A stretch of DNA of 64,000 nucleotides, from positions 75,696,305 through 75,760,304 of the forward strand of contig NC_077227.1 of NCBI RefSeq assembly GCF_027887165.1, read 5' to 3'. Shown one piece after another: positions 26,901 to 41,900 of the stretch (position 1 is its first letter; every line of letters begins with the position of its first letter). The translations under genes were made by a program, and so were the position numbers. Source of the DNA: Monodelphis domestica (lineage: Eukaryota; Chordata; Mammalia; Didelphimorphia; Didelphidae). Below the pieces are notes generated by a model. That model worked only from the letters and a program-made list of their open reading frames with translations, ran no database searches and was not told the DNA's origin.

Positions 26901-29900
26901 AGTTTTAATCTCTTTAGTAAGTCAGGAAAAAATGCTGCTGTGTCGACAAATTTCGTTAAGGAAAAACCTCTGAATAAGTTATCACCCTTTTAGGTTTAAG
27001 TAGTTTACAAGTTGCCCCACCTTTATAGGTACTTAGTATCCCCTTTTATCAATTCTAAAACAGTCATGACTCAAAGAACTTCCTGTCCCTTCCATAAGCA
27101 TGGATCAAAGTACTTTCATTGTTTAGCAAACAGTTTTCTGTCCTAAAGCAGTCTTAAGTAGGGTGGAGTAGGGATATTCCCAAGACAAGGAGTTTTCACA
27201 TTCAAGCAGAATTCTCATTATCTGCTAGGGAATTTTTTTAAGTAGAAGATTCCCCAATGGGGAAATTTCCAACATTCATAAGTCTGAGAAATTTTAAGAT
27301 GTACAGGAGAAACTTTATGAGGTTAGTCTTATTTATCTTCATAGTTACTCTAATACCTAGCACAGTAACATGGCCTTAGGTCCTAAATAAACACCAAATG
27401 AAAGAATAAACAGATCTTCTCTTAACAGGGAAGGTTACAAACAGGGAAAGGAAAGGGCTATTGCTTTACAGGTCTCTAGTTAATTAACATTTTTTAGTCA
27501 GTGTTTCTACTTTAATGCAAAAAAAAAAAAACAACACTGTTCAAAATATCTGAATTTAATATAACATTATCCTATACAAAATGAATGAGAAGTCGAAAAA
27601 CATGGGAAAATATGTATGAACTTACACAGAGCTACATAAGCAAAATCTAAAGAATAAACAAGACGACTTTAACTAATAAGTGAAAATGTCACTAAAAAAC
27701 AAATTATGATTCCAGCGAACAGATAATGAAAAAACTGTCCTTGGCAGATTCTGAGAATTAAATAGGAAAAATGCTGTATACATTATCAGATGAAGTCACA
27801 GTAACTATTTTTCTTTGTTATATTAAGAGGGGAAATGGTTGTCTCAGAAATTACTGTGATTTAAGAATAAAAGGCATCAATAAAACTTATTGAAAGAAAT
27901 GAAATTCCTTGCTCACAGAAAGGAATGAAATGGAGCTGAGATTCCACAAGTTAAGGACAAGCTGACACAGCAGATGATGTGGCCCTCCTTGCCTTTGTTC
28001 CAGTTATCTAAGACGTGGAGGTGGCTGTAACGCTGGCCAAAGTCTCTACACTCAGCATTGTCCACCTGGCAGCAATGCTCTCTGACCTTAACAGCCTTCT
28101 CTATCAACAGCCTTCCTTCCCAGGCTACAGAATCTCAGGCTGTTCATAGATTTTGGGATAGAGTTTCACACTTTTCAGGATTCTAGATCTCTAGAGGCTA
28201 CAATAACTTCCTCCTATGCCTCAGGGAGCCAATATCTGTAACTGCATCATGAAAGCCTGAAACATTCATCAGTAATGCCCAGCTCTCCCTCAGTGGCAAT
28301 TTTCAAGTCTCTTAGGATCTCAAAGACAACACACCAAATCAACCTCACAGACATCAAGAAAACTGAAGAGAGTCATGATCTATCTTATGCCAATCCCACA
28401 TCTATAGCTTCACTCATACTCTCCTCCTTTATACTAGTCATCAAAGAAAAGGAAGTCCTTTTGGTCAAAACCAAATCTTATAGATGTGCTCTCAAAATCA
28501 TCTTCTACCTGTTCTGAGCACATGCCCCTTCAATTACTCTCTCTCAGCTTCGGTTTCTTCCTATCCACTAGTACTTTCCTCATATGCTTACAAACTTGTT
28601 CTAGTCTACAATGTCTTTAAAAAACCTTGCTTGGACACTGCCTCCCACTGCTAAGTCCTTGGAAAGGCTCCGCTTAATGTTTCCACTTTGATCCCACCTA
28701 GTTACTTCTGATATTCCTGGAACCTGGCTTTTTAACTCTATCATTATTGATATGGATTTGGGGCCTCATTTTGGCTCTCTCAAGAGCTTCTGCCTTGATT
28801 TCTGTGATCTAGGTGTCTCTTTGTCTCTCATCCTTCTGATTCATTCCCAGGTATTATCTCATTTTTCCCAGATCTACTCATTTTGCCACCCCCCAAAAAA
28901 CCCTTAAACCCCACCCAATTAGACTAGGCTACAGTCTCTCCCCTGCTCAAATCTATCTTTTATACCAGTGATGCCAAACTCAAATAAAAAGAGATCTCTG
29001 TGGGGGCCCACTGACTTAAAAAGTCACAAATTAACATTCTATTCTATTCTATTTTTATTTATTTTGTCAAGCATTTCCCACAATTACATTTGAATCTGGT
29101 TCCAACAGATTAAAAATTTGAGGGTTTGGAAGGCCTCTGTAGCAGCCAATTTGACACCTCTGCTTTACAGAACTGCTAAATTATCTTTCTAATATTCAAG
29201 TTTGACTATCATTTCTCTGATTCTTTGCTGCCACTGAAGGTACAATAAAAATCCGAATTCCTTACCTTACCAAGCTTTTAAGTGCTTGTCCTCCACAACA
29301 ATACAATCTACCCTTCCCCATTCCAGCTTTATTTCTCACTTCTGTCCTTGATGATTATAATGATGTAAATAATAGCTAATACATATAGCTATTATTACAT
29401 AGCAAGAACTTTACAAATTGTATATACTTTACTATACTTTACAAGTGTTATCTCATTTTGTCCTCACAACATTCCTGGAAGATAGTTGCTATTATTATCC
29501 CCATTTTACAGATGAGGAAACTGAAGAAGACAAAGGTTAGTGACTTATGGGGAAGAGTCACCCAGCTAATAAGTGTCTAAGGCCAAATTTGAACTTGGGT
29601 CTTCCTGGCTCTAGGCCTAGTCCTCTATCCATTGCTTCTGTGAGCTGTCAAAGGAGATTACTGCCTTTTCTGTTTTCTCACCCTGCACATTCACATGGGC
29701 CACTCATATTTTCAATGTTTCCTCATCTCCACCTACAGAAATCCTTTTCTTCCTTCAAGGCCCTGCATAAATATCATCTCCTCCAAAACAGTCTTACCAG
29801 ACTTCTTGACCCTATTCCATGCCCACAGCTAGAACATGATCTCACATTTTTCTAGAGGACTGTGGATTTCTCCTTTTCCAGATAGAATCAGGAGTATGTG

Positions 29901-32900
29901 CTGTCTTGGTCTGCCACCTGATGTCAAGGGCTGCATTTTTTTTTTCATTTCTGTATCTGCAGCAGGTAGCACAGTTCCTTACAGTTAGTAGGGGCTTAAG
30001 ATATGTTTAATGCACTACATTGATTGGTTTTGCTTTGGCAAAAAGAAGGGTTCAGTAAGGGAGAAATATCCAGAATGACTGAGGTCATCTAAACCTTTTT
30101 AAAAAGAGAAATGCCTTTGGGGTAGCTGGGTGGCTCAGTGGATTGAGAGCAAGGCCTAGAGATGGGTGATCCTGGGTTCAAATATGGTCTCAGATTCTTC
30201 CTAGCTGTGTGATCCTGTGCAAGTCACTTAACCTCCATTGCCTAGCCCTTAGCACTCTTCTGCCTTGGAACCAATACATGGTATTGATTCTAAGACAAGA
30301 TCGGGGTTTTAAAAAGAGAGAGATGATTTTTTTTTAAATGGGAGAGGGACTGTTTAAAGGTTACCTTGAAAAACCACAAAATAAACCAAAAAACACTTGT
30401 GTTTATCAAACACAAAATTAGTAACAGAGGGAGCAACATTTCAGTATCAACTCATGGTTCTAAATAAAATTGCAAAGTTCCTTGCTAAGTTCCTCACCCT
30501 GCCCAAAGGCTGATCTTCTCTCACCTTTTTATCTTTTAGGTCCAAATAGTGATAGGCCAGTCCCACCCCAAGTGCCCCAAGCTTCAAAATCACCCCCTAT
30601 TCCTCCTCCAGCCTAATCCAAATTCCCAATCATTGACCACTCCTTCCCAGTTGCCTTTACTGGATTTTCTCCACCTTCTGACTATAGGTGTCCTTCAGGG
30701 TCTTGTCCTGGGCCCTCTTCTCTTCTCCCTCCATACTCCTCTACTTGGTGATCTCATCAGCTCCCAAGGATTTAATTACTGTCTCAATGATTAAGATTTT
30801 CAAATCTACCTTTCTTGCCCCAGTCTCTCTGCTGACCTCCAATCTCACACCTTCAAATGCTTTTAGATATCTTGAACTTTATATCCAATAGAGTCATCTT
30901 AAACTGAATATGTACAAAACAGAACTCGTTATCTTTCCCCAAACAATCTTCCTCACTTCCTAACTCCCTTATTTCTATAGGGGACAACAACACTGTCCTC
31001 CCAGTCCTCAGGCTCACAACCTCAACCTTATCCTGGACTCCTCACTATCTCTCATATCCAAGTCAGCACCAAGGGCTCCTGATCTCATCTTTGCCACATC
31101 CTTCACATGTTCACCTTGGTGTAGGCCATATTGCTTGATGATTGCAATAGCCTCCTGAAGGATCTGCCTGCCTCAAGTGTCTCCTCATTCCAAGCCACCC
31201 TCCTTTCAGCCCCCAAACTGATTTTCCTAAAGAGAAAGTCTAACCATGTCACCACCCACAACAACTCTATAAACTCCAGAGGTTCTTTATTGCCTTGAGG
31301 ATCAAATACAAAATGCTCTGTTTGGCATTCAAAGCCCTTCATAATCTAGTTCCCTCCCACCTTTCTAGCTTCCTTATGCCTTACTCCTCAATACACACTC
31401 TTTAATCCAGTGACAATGGTCTCCTGGCTGTTCCAAGAAAAAGACACTCCTTTTTATAGACTCTAGGCATTTCTCTGGCTATCCCTCATGCTGAGAATAT
31501 GCTCTCCCTTCTCATCTCTGCCTACTGGCTTTCCTGGCTTCCTTTGAGTTTCAACTAAAATTCAATCTCTTCTAGGTTTTTCCCAGTCCCTCTTAATTCT
31601 AATGCCTTCCTTCTGATGATGATTTTGTCTTTATACAGTTTTCTTTGTATATACTTATTTTCATGATGTCGTCCCCTTTAGACTGTGAACTCCTTGAGGG
31701 CAGGGATGTGTTTTGCCTCTTTTTCCATCCTCAGGCTTAGCACAGTGCTTGGCACATAGTAGACAATTATTAAATTTTATAAACTGACAGAATGACTTAA
31801 ATGACCAATTAGCATTCCCAGGGAGTAATTGCATCTCGGAAAGAGTGCAGAAAATCCAAAAGAATCTCTAATTAATGTGATGACGAGAGAGAAGTTATCT
31901 TTAAGCAAAAGGCCTTCCAGGGACTCCAGGCCTACTCCAGACAATTAAGATCAACTCACTCTTCCACATTCAGCTAAAGGACACAATTACATAGAATCTC
32001 CATTTTATTTAAATTGTCTGCCTCTCACCTCTCTGGAAGAAGTCTCATGCCCGCTGTGCACAGGATATACAGGGGTGTCTCTTTGTGTTTCTTCACAGGC
32101 ACATGGGCAGCAGCAAAACTCAAAAGAGGGCGAAGGTAATCACTGGCATGTTCTGGAGTTTCTGCCATTGCAGAAATCCCTATACAAAAATGAAAACATT
32201 TGTAAAGGTTGAACACACAGTTTAAAAACATTACCACCTCAGTCCCAAAGGATTCAATTGCAGAATCCTTCAAACTTCCCTATGTCTATGAAGGGCATCA
32301 TTAGCTCCCAACTATCCTACTCTTGGCCTTGGGATCAACTGCTCTTTCCTCTCCCCCATCCTCCATATTCAATCATTGAACCAAGTCTTGTCAATTCTTT
32401 CTTCATGGCACCTCTCCTATCTATTTCTTTCTCTCCACTTCTTTCCACTCTGCTTTTTAGGACCTCATTACTTTTCCCGTGGACTATTATGAACAGCCTC
32501 CTAACTAGTCTCCCTGTTTCCAATCTTTCCTCTACCCAATGTGATGTCCACATAGCTGCCAAAGTACTCAGGTATGCATCTGAAACATTCAGTAGCTCCT
32601 ACTTGGCTCTGAGATAAAATGCAAATTCTTCATCCTGGAATTTAAGGCTCTCATAAATGGCTCCCACCTACCTTCCTAGTCCTTATCTCACACTAATTCC
32701 TTACAAATACTTTGTATATCAGCCAAGCTAGACCACTAGTTTTTCAAATTCAACATTTCTGATGTTGGTTTGTACAAACCAACAACATGCCTGGGAAATT
32801 CTCCTTCATATCCATGTGTCAAAATTTTTACCCTTCCAGGATCAGCTGAGACACATCATTCTTGAAGCCTCCCTTGATCTTACCAGTTGTTAATATTCTC

Positions 32901-35900
32901 ACTCTCTTCAAATTACTTTGTATTTATTATCTATAAATATGTTGTATCTTCCTAGTAGAACAGTAAGTTCCTTGAAGGTAGGGATACTTAACCTAGAGTT
33001 ATGCTTTGTAAGCAGTAGGTTATTAATAAAAAATTTGCTGAAATGACTTGATTTGAAACATGAATTTATGAGGACCCAGAAGAAGAGACTTCCTGCCTTC
33101 CCCATAGAGTAGTTATGAAAAGAAAAGATGGATTCCTACCTTCTTTTCCCTACCCGATTCTACTTAATCTAGATATGTATCACCATAACAAGAAAATAGT
33201 CCACTTAGTACCTGGTTTGATTTTTTTAACCACTGGTTGGCTGTTACGATCTCTCATCTGTTTGATATCCAGTAAATCGTGTGGATTCCCATTATGACGT
33301 GGCCAGAAATAAACAAAAATCCTGGAGCCACTGCTGCCACAGTCTACAACAAGGCCATAATTCAGAGTTAAGTCTTCAGTGTTTGTAGCTTCTAGTTCTC
33401 CTACTCGAGCTAAATACCTGAAAAAAGGGAGAGAGAGAATTAGAGTTGAGCAGTCTGGCATACAGCAAAGTTATAAACACAGCACCATAGAAAGCATGAG
33501 TCAAATCTCCACACATTTGGTAAGCAAGGCAAACAAGTATTCCAGTTATGGATTTCAATGCTGATGACTATACTAATGAATATGACTATAATCAGAATAC
33601 TTTGCTAAGTCTGTTTCTCTAGTAGTATTTAATAAATTTCAATAATTCCTACCACCTTTAAGAATATTTTCCATTAACTTCTATGAATTGATGTGGAGTA
33701 AAGTACATACATTGACAACATTATTTTTAAAAACTCTGAACGATTTTACTATACTGTTACATGCAATGACAAACTGCAATTCCAAAGAAACAAAAGATTT
33801 AAAAATGCAGAATGAAATTTTGGACACAGCCAATGTGGGAATTTGTTTTGCTGGATTAGGCATATTTGTTTTGAATGTTCTGTTTCTCCTTTTTTTAATT
33901 ATTCAATGAGAGAAAGTAGAAGAGAAAATAAGTGCTTGTTTAAAAAATACAATCAACTTTTTAAAATAATGTATTTTTTATTTCTATATTGTTCATTCTT
34001 GTAAGTGAATCATATAAATAATTTATTTATATAGTTTTATTTATATTTGTGTTTATTTATGCATTTATTATGTATTATATATTTATGTTATTATTTATGT
34101 ACTTATAATAGTATAAAATGAAAACACCAAAACAAAGATTCAAATAAACAAATGAAAAGTTATATGCTTTTCTGACTCCAACAGTTTTTTTTCTGAAGGT
34201 GGACAGCATTCTTTGTCATAAGTCCTTCAGAACTGTCGTGAAACATACAATCAACTTTTTTCCCCCTTGGGGAAAAATTTATTTTATTATTATTTTTTTA
34301 ATTTTCATTTTAAAATATTTTTCCATGTTTACATGATTCATTTTCTTTCTCTGCCTCCCTCCCAGAGCCGACAAGCAATTCCACTGGGTTGTACAAATGT
34401 TATCACTTGTTACCTATTTCCATATTATTCATTTTTGCTATAGAGCAATCTTTTAAAGTCTAAACTCCAAATTACATACCGATATATGTATGTGATAAGT
34501 GATGTCATATGTTGTTCTTTTGCATTTCTACTCCCATAGTTCTTTCCCTTAATGTGATTAGCATTCTTTCCCATAAGTCTTTCAGGAGTATCCTGGCTTG
34601 TTTAGTTGCATTGCTACTAATAGCAAAGTCCATTACATTGAACAGTCAACTTTTTAAAAAGGAAAATCAGGAGGCAGCTGGATGGCTCAGTGGATTGAGA
34701 GTTAGGCCTAGAGACAGGAGGTCCTAGCGTCTAATCTGACCTCAGACATTCCTAGCTGTGTGACCCTGGGCAAGTCACTTGACCCCCATTACCTGGCCCT
34801 TACTGCTCTTCTACCTTGGAATCAATACATAGTATTGATTCTAAGACAAAAGGTAAGGGTTAAAAAAAAAAAGGAGACTCACTCACTTGCATTGTATTTT
34901 GGTGAAGCACCAAAGTTGACTGCTATAGTAATCTTTTTCATCCTAACCAACAGAATGCATAGCAATCTCTAATTAACATCACACTTATGCTGGGATTTTC
35001 TGACATTCTTGGGAAAATATGGGTAAGGTATATCCTGAGAAATATGATCAAGACCTCAAAGGTGATACTTGTATGACCTGATCAGAAAAACCAGAAAACC
35101 TATGCTACAACTTCCATAAACTCTATCACCTTTACTCTGAGGCACTATCATCACTGAAGCTACTGCTTCAGTTAATAGTTCAGTTTTTTCAGAATCTGAG
35201 TCAAAAAATTATAAATATGGAGCAGCTAGGTAGCGCCATGGATAGAGCACCAGATCTGGAGTCAAGGAGTCACTTAACCCCATTTGCCTAGCCCTTGCCC
35301 TTCTTTCATAGAGTTGTTACTAGGACAGAAGGCAAGCATATAAAAGAAAACTATAAGTATTTCTAATTCTTATTCAAAGGTTTTGTCACAATCAGACAGC
35401 TCTCACCATAAAGCTATGGCTCAGTTGAAGGATAAGGAATTTTCACATTTAATGTATCTGCCTCCTCTCTACTCACTGTAGATGGTTATCCGGTAAAAAA
35501 ACAACAACTAGCATTTCTAATAAAGTCAAGTCTAGAAAACAAATAATTTATTCATCTTTTTGCAAACCTCTGAGTAGCCATCAAAACTGACAACAAAATA
35601 TAATTAGTGTGATTTCCTTAATTTGTTACTAAGTCATGAACCAGTATTGTGTAGGATGAAATTCTAATCCCAACTCTACCGTGGCCTTTTTTTCTGGCTT
35701 TAAACAAGTTTTGCCAAGTTTCACTGCACAACTGCAGGTAAAACACCTGCTTTTTTCCTGCTTGGATAGTAGTATTTCCCATAAAGTCCTGGAAAGAAAT
35801 ATTATATAGTAAGCAAGATTAAGCCCACACACTTCTTCCCAGTTCAGTGTGCTCCTTAATTATCACATTATATTATATACAGACTTTATTTCAAAAGACT

Positions 35901-38900
35901 CACATCAAATCCCGAAATCTTCACTATTATCTTCAATTAATATTGAAATATCAATCATCATAATTTTGAAGCATTTTCTTCCCCAAATTCACCCCTCTTC
36001 CTAACTTCCCTGTTTCTGCTGAGAACAATGCTATCTTTCAGTCATGCAAGTTTGCAACTTCAGAATCATACTTGCATCCTCTTTTTCTTTTTTTTTTAAA
36101 GTGTGACTTTAATCATCAATGAATACAAACATGTCAATATAACAAGGGAGGGTACTACAGTGATAACATGGGTTCTTATACCATGACCTTCTGTCCTATA
36201 GCAAAGAAATGGAAACAAAATAGATATCAAACAATTGGGTAATAGCTTGTAGCAGGCCAGGATACTGATGGAACTGGGGAGGTGAGCACTAACCCCAATA
36301 TTCTCCAAACTAGCTGGCACTATTGGAAACAAGTGGTACAGGTGGGGTTAACTTTGGCCCCAGATAGGCTGATCTAGGATCCAACTGTGGGCCCTTTGAA
36401 CAAGAAGAGTAAAAAAAGCACTTTTTAGAGCTTTGGAAGGTCACTCCTGAGATGGGGGGGGGAGGGGGGGATCACTCCTTGCTGGTAGTTTTTATTTGCT
36501 TTTAGTTTCATAAACTGCATTTACCTGGGGGTAGGGGAATATTGTGTTTTTAGGAGGGCTGTCTATTTGAACCCCTGGGCTCTAAATAACTCATTGCACC
36601 TGATGCAGAATGACTTGGTAAACTGTGAAACAAGAATATAATATTACTGAGGCATAAAAAAAGTGATGAGCATGACAGATTCAGAGTAATGTGGAAAGAC
36701 TGGTATCTGATGAGGTCTGAAACAAGCAAAAAACCAGAACAATTTATTTGATTGCCACAATCATCATATGAATAAACAATTTCCAAAGCCCTCAGAACTT
36801 TGATCATAGTAGTGAATAAACATGACTGACAGCAAAACATACTAACTTCTTTTTGGCAGAGAGGGGATGGACAAGTGAGCAAAAAAGATCATTATTCCTC
36901 GACATCTATCACTCCTCCCATATCCAATAATTGCCAAAGGTTCATCAATTCTGCTTTTTAATATCTCTTTGTGGCAATTCCACTATAAAAGACAAATCTT
37001 CTATTTGGCATATAAAGACCATCACAAACTGGCCTACCCACCTTTGGAAATATATTACACATTATTTCCCTTGACACACTCTATGTGCCAGCCAAATTAG
37101 TTCACTTAGTGTCCTCTGAACACGACCCAAAATCTATTTCCCCCTCCAAACCTCTCCCTTCCTTCCATCAACTCCCAGAATTCCCTAGTTCCCTTCCAAA
37201 CTCAGTTCAAGGGCCACATCAGACTTTTCCTACTCTCTTACTTCCTGCTCCCTGAACCACTGAAATTACTTTTATTGACCTTGTAAATGCTCTGAATTTA
37301 CTTTTATTCATATATGTTGTTTCCCTTAATAGAAAAATAAAGATCCTCCACAGTAGACTTATTTTTTGTCTTTGTATCCTCAGAACTCTTCTGGTAATAG
37401 GCACACAAAAGGTGCTTAATAAAATACATGATGATTAGCAAAATCATTGATTAGCAAAATACCAAGTGGATTTGTTCTAGACCATACAATTCTATGATGG
37501 CAAATGCTATAACATTTAAAATATATTCTTACCACTTGCACACTTTCCCACCCCACCCTTGCTTTTTTGCCTCTCTTTGCAGGCTGTCTTCCCCCATTAG
37601 GTTATAAGCTCTGTGAGGAAAGGGGGTGGCTTTTCCCTCTTTTTGTATTTCTAGCACTTAGCACAGTACCTGACACATGGTAAGCCCCTTAATAAATGTT
37701 TACTGACTCAGGATTCAGAATAATCTAGCCTCTTATTTTTTTGTTTCAGATATCAAGTCTCAGAGTTCAATGGCAGTGAGGAAAACAAACTTTCTCCCAA
37801 AATTAGTACATATTAACTAAAAATAAACACAATAAATATATTTTTTAAATCATGAAATAAAAATGACCAAGCAGAAACAGAAATAAAGGAATCTTTCCTA
37901 TCCTACTATAAATGACACATGTTTAATAAGACATATATGTGTGTATTCTGTGTAATTTAGAATATAATAAAGGGGAAAAAAGGGAGAAAAGACAGAGAAA
38001 ATTATTTCATAGTATCCACTAATATAAAATTGGTTCATGGGAATGAGACAGATGGAAAAAACCTGTTTGCACTGAAAAATCTGATATTCTTCAAGGCCCT
38101 CTGGACTCCATTTTATCAGAGACTTTCCAATCCCCACTCTTAACTCTGAGCTCAAACCCCACTGATAGGCTCCAGAGAGTTCACACCTGAGAAAGTGATT
38201 GGAGGTTCCCTATCAAAGCCCCCGTTTTAAGTCTTCCACCACCTAATAGTGACCCTCAGGATTCATTGTTATCACAAATCTGTCTTCCTCCTCTGCATAT
38301 CCCCCTGAACTTGGGAGCCCGACCCCTTCTCCACAACCCTATTACTACCCCAACACTTCTAGCACAGTATTGTCTTCTCTCTCTCCTCTATGCTGTGATG
38401 AGGGGAATGAACATCCTCGACTTTCCCCTCTCTACCTTCTTACATCTGCACTAGTACAACATCTGAGGAATTGTTAATCTTTTCTGAGGGCTCAACTCTT
38501 TGGCCATGTTTTGGTGAAACCTATGGACCTCTTCTAAGAATGTTTTAAAATTCATTAGATGAAAATGTAGAGGAATATAAAAGTTACTTAGTACATTGAA
38601 ATATAGTTGTCAATATATTTTAAAAATCAAGTTCAGGTTCAAGTCCTGACCTAAGAAGCCCTTTATCTCTCCCCCCTTTTCAATCTACCTTATCTATAAA
38701 CACCAATCAAAACCATTTCTTTAAATATCACATCTATCACTCTTTCAAGCAACCTTCTCCTAGGGCCATAGGACTTAGAACTAGAAGAAGTCTTAGGGGT
38801 CATTTAGTTCAAACCCTTCTTTGGTATATGAGAAAATTAAAGTTCCAAAAAGTTAATAAAGTTGCCCAACCTTAAAATACCACTAGGATTTGAAAAGTGG

Positions 38901-41900
38901 TCTTTCAATCCCTCCTATTCCATAACAACTATCTTCTTTTGCTAGTTTGTCATTCAAAATACTAAGAATGTCTTTTTCAGTGTTTACCTGTCTCTGACAT
39001 TAGATAGTAGACTCCAGGAGCCCCATCCAGTCCTAAAATGAAATATTTTTTTGTGTCCTCCCATTTCTTGTTTAATAGGGCATTTTGTTCACAACAGATA
39101 CCCTACAGATGGTTTCTAATTGAAGGAGGGATTTGACCATGAGATCCATTAGGAAAGGTCCTGGTCTGGTGATTCCTTAAATCTACTGAAAGTTTCTGTC
39201 TCATTTAAGGAAAGTTTCCTTAGTTTTCTTTATTGACTTTAGAATATTTTTGGTAGATCCAAGCTAAACAAGCAATTGACTGTTCTCATTAGATGCCAAC
39301 TTTGCTTAGCATTTTTTTTCTATTCTTCTAATTATATTTTGGCCAAGCAAGAAAATAAAATACAAATTGTTTCATTGATACTCTACAGATCAGTCTCCAT
39401 TCCTGCTTTATACACAGTTAGTACTCAACATCCTTTATCATCACACTGAATTATCAAAGTTCTGACTTCTTGCATTCCATACAAACAAGCATCCACAGAA
39501 TACAAAAAAAAAATCACCAGGGTAGCAATAGCATCTTTGACCCCTGAACCACAAGAATGTAGCTGGCTTCTTTATGTTTACTGGCAGCCCCTCTCTGCTT
39601 TCTATTTTTTTTGGTTTTGTGTGTGTGTGTGTGTGTATCTCCAGGCCCAGAATAGACTTTATCATATGTGGTTTTGTGATTTGTGATGCAGGCATCAGTG
39701 CTAAGTATTAGCACTAAGTACTTTTGCTGATGCTGCACTAAGCCAATTTCTTAAGTGAAATGAGACCCTAGAAGGGAAATGTACCAAAGCTCTAGGATCC
39801 CTCAAGTCCCCAAAGAAAAAGTCTTGGATTTTCCTTAAAAGACATTGATTGCTGCAGTATGAAAAGCACAATTTCTCTCAATACAGCTGAGTCAATGAAA
39901 AGAAGTTGCCCACACATATATCAGCATACTTGGAATTGGAAGACAATGGCTTTTTAGTACCATTATCCTGAAAACATAACAGGATTAAACTAAGCCATTA
40001 TCCAGTAAACAAAATGAACACCAATTATACATACCCCTTTGGGGGCTCAAACAGAAGTCAGTGATAGTATAAAACTCAATTAAAATGGCAACTTGTCAAC
40101 ATGTGGCAACCAACTCCTACCTATTTGCCTCTTGGTGAATGTCTTGTCACTCTTAGAAAAGCTCAGCTTCTCAGTATCCAGAGATAATCACAGTCAAGTG
40201 GCAAAGTCTAGACTTCTGACTCCTACATCTTATATTTTTGCCTTTTTACCATAGCTTTGTTTTTATTTATTTGCCTTTATAGAGCACATTATTTAATTTG
40301 ATCCCTGCAGCAATTCTGGGAAGTAGGTGGTACCTGTAAGGGTCAGTGTGCCATAGTAGATACATAACAGTGTTGAATTTGGAATCAGGAAGATTTGAGT
40401 TCAAATCCTACTTCTGACACTTCCTAGCTTTGTAATCATGGATAAGTCTCGAATTTCTTTTCCTCATCTTTAGATTAAGAATGATAATACCTGAAATCCC
40501 TTCTTCATAGAGTTGTTGTAAGGCTCAAATGAGGCTATCTTTGTGAAAGGCTTTGCAAACTTTAAAGCACAACCTAAATGCCAGCTTTTGTTTAGTTGTT
40601 TTCTCCATTAGACAAATGAAGAAACTTGAGTCCTATGGGGGTTAAGTGACCACCTCACCAAGTTAGACAGTAAATGTACATCATACCTTTAACTACAGAG
40701 TGTCATATGATTGTGATAGAATACTATTGCACCATAAGAAATGATGAGCAGGTTAATTAAAAAAAACTTGGAAAGATTTACATGAAATTATGAAAAATGA
40801 AACGAGTAGAACCAAGACAATGTTATATATATAGCTACAGAATTAATGTCTGAAGAATAACTTGTAAATATCCACCTCCAGAGAAAGAACTAATAAACAA
40901 AAACATAAAAGACATAATGTGTGTGTGTATGTGTGTGTGTGTGTCTCAAGTGATGCCCTCTCTAGTGCTGGGAGGGAGGGAGGGAGAGAGACCTGGGATT
41001 TTAATGTAATCAACAAACATATTAATTAATAAAATGAAATTTAAAAAAATAAATGGTGGTGTCAAGGGCTTACAAGAATCTCTCATTTCAATTTCATTCT
41101 TGAAATTCAGTCCCGCCTCTTGATCAAAAGATTCTAAAGAGAATCCATATTACTAGCATTTATCCATGCTCCCTTATAGAGCCAAGCACTAACAGTTTCC
41201 AGTTGACATTCACACCTGGGACTCCCTCTCCAGACTTCTCAACTGTTACCTTCTCCCTTCCTTCTTCCCTCCCCACCAAATCCCTGATCTTCAGTTCACC
41301 TGTGTGTCATGTAAGTACCTCAAGGGCAAGAACTATCTAGCTTGCTTGCATTTGTACTCTCAATACTTAACAGTGTCAGTCACACAGCAAGTGTTTAATA
41401 AAATGAATTCTCTGTATAGTTAAAGGGAGTTTTGAGTATCATTATAACAATAGCCTCATAGTACAACAAAGCAGTACTTCTAATCATAAAGAAATATTCC
41501 TCCTTTGGGGAAAAAATACGAAGCTACTAGGAAAGGAACATCATTAGAAATTTTCTATTTAACTATAAAAGAGAAAATGTGTTGTGGCCAACCTAACTGG
41601 TGGGGAACCTAACATGTGGAAGGAAGGAAGGAGAAAGAAGGAATGGGGGTTGGGGGAGTATTTCTATAATGTTATAAAGCATTTAACATGTTTTATGTCA
41701 TTTAATTCTAGTAACGATCCATTTTTATCTCTATTTGGCAGGTCAGTAAATTAAGCCTGAATATTATACTCAGTGTCATACACCTAGAAAGTTATCTGAG
41801 ACAGGACTCAAACTCAGGTCTTTCTGGCTTCAAATCCAGGACTCTATTCACTCACAACTCTACCTGGCTGTACCTTCCAGGTCATCTGTGAAGACTATCT

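Noticed and set aside
27913-28107. 64-codon minus-strand ORF
   Set aside because: Short, no start context or splice sites, no family recognised.
39441-39738. Minus-strand ORFs with (HT)n
   Set aside because: Created by the TG microsatellite at 39619-39636.
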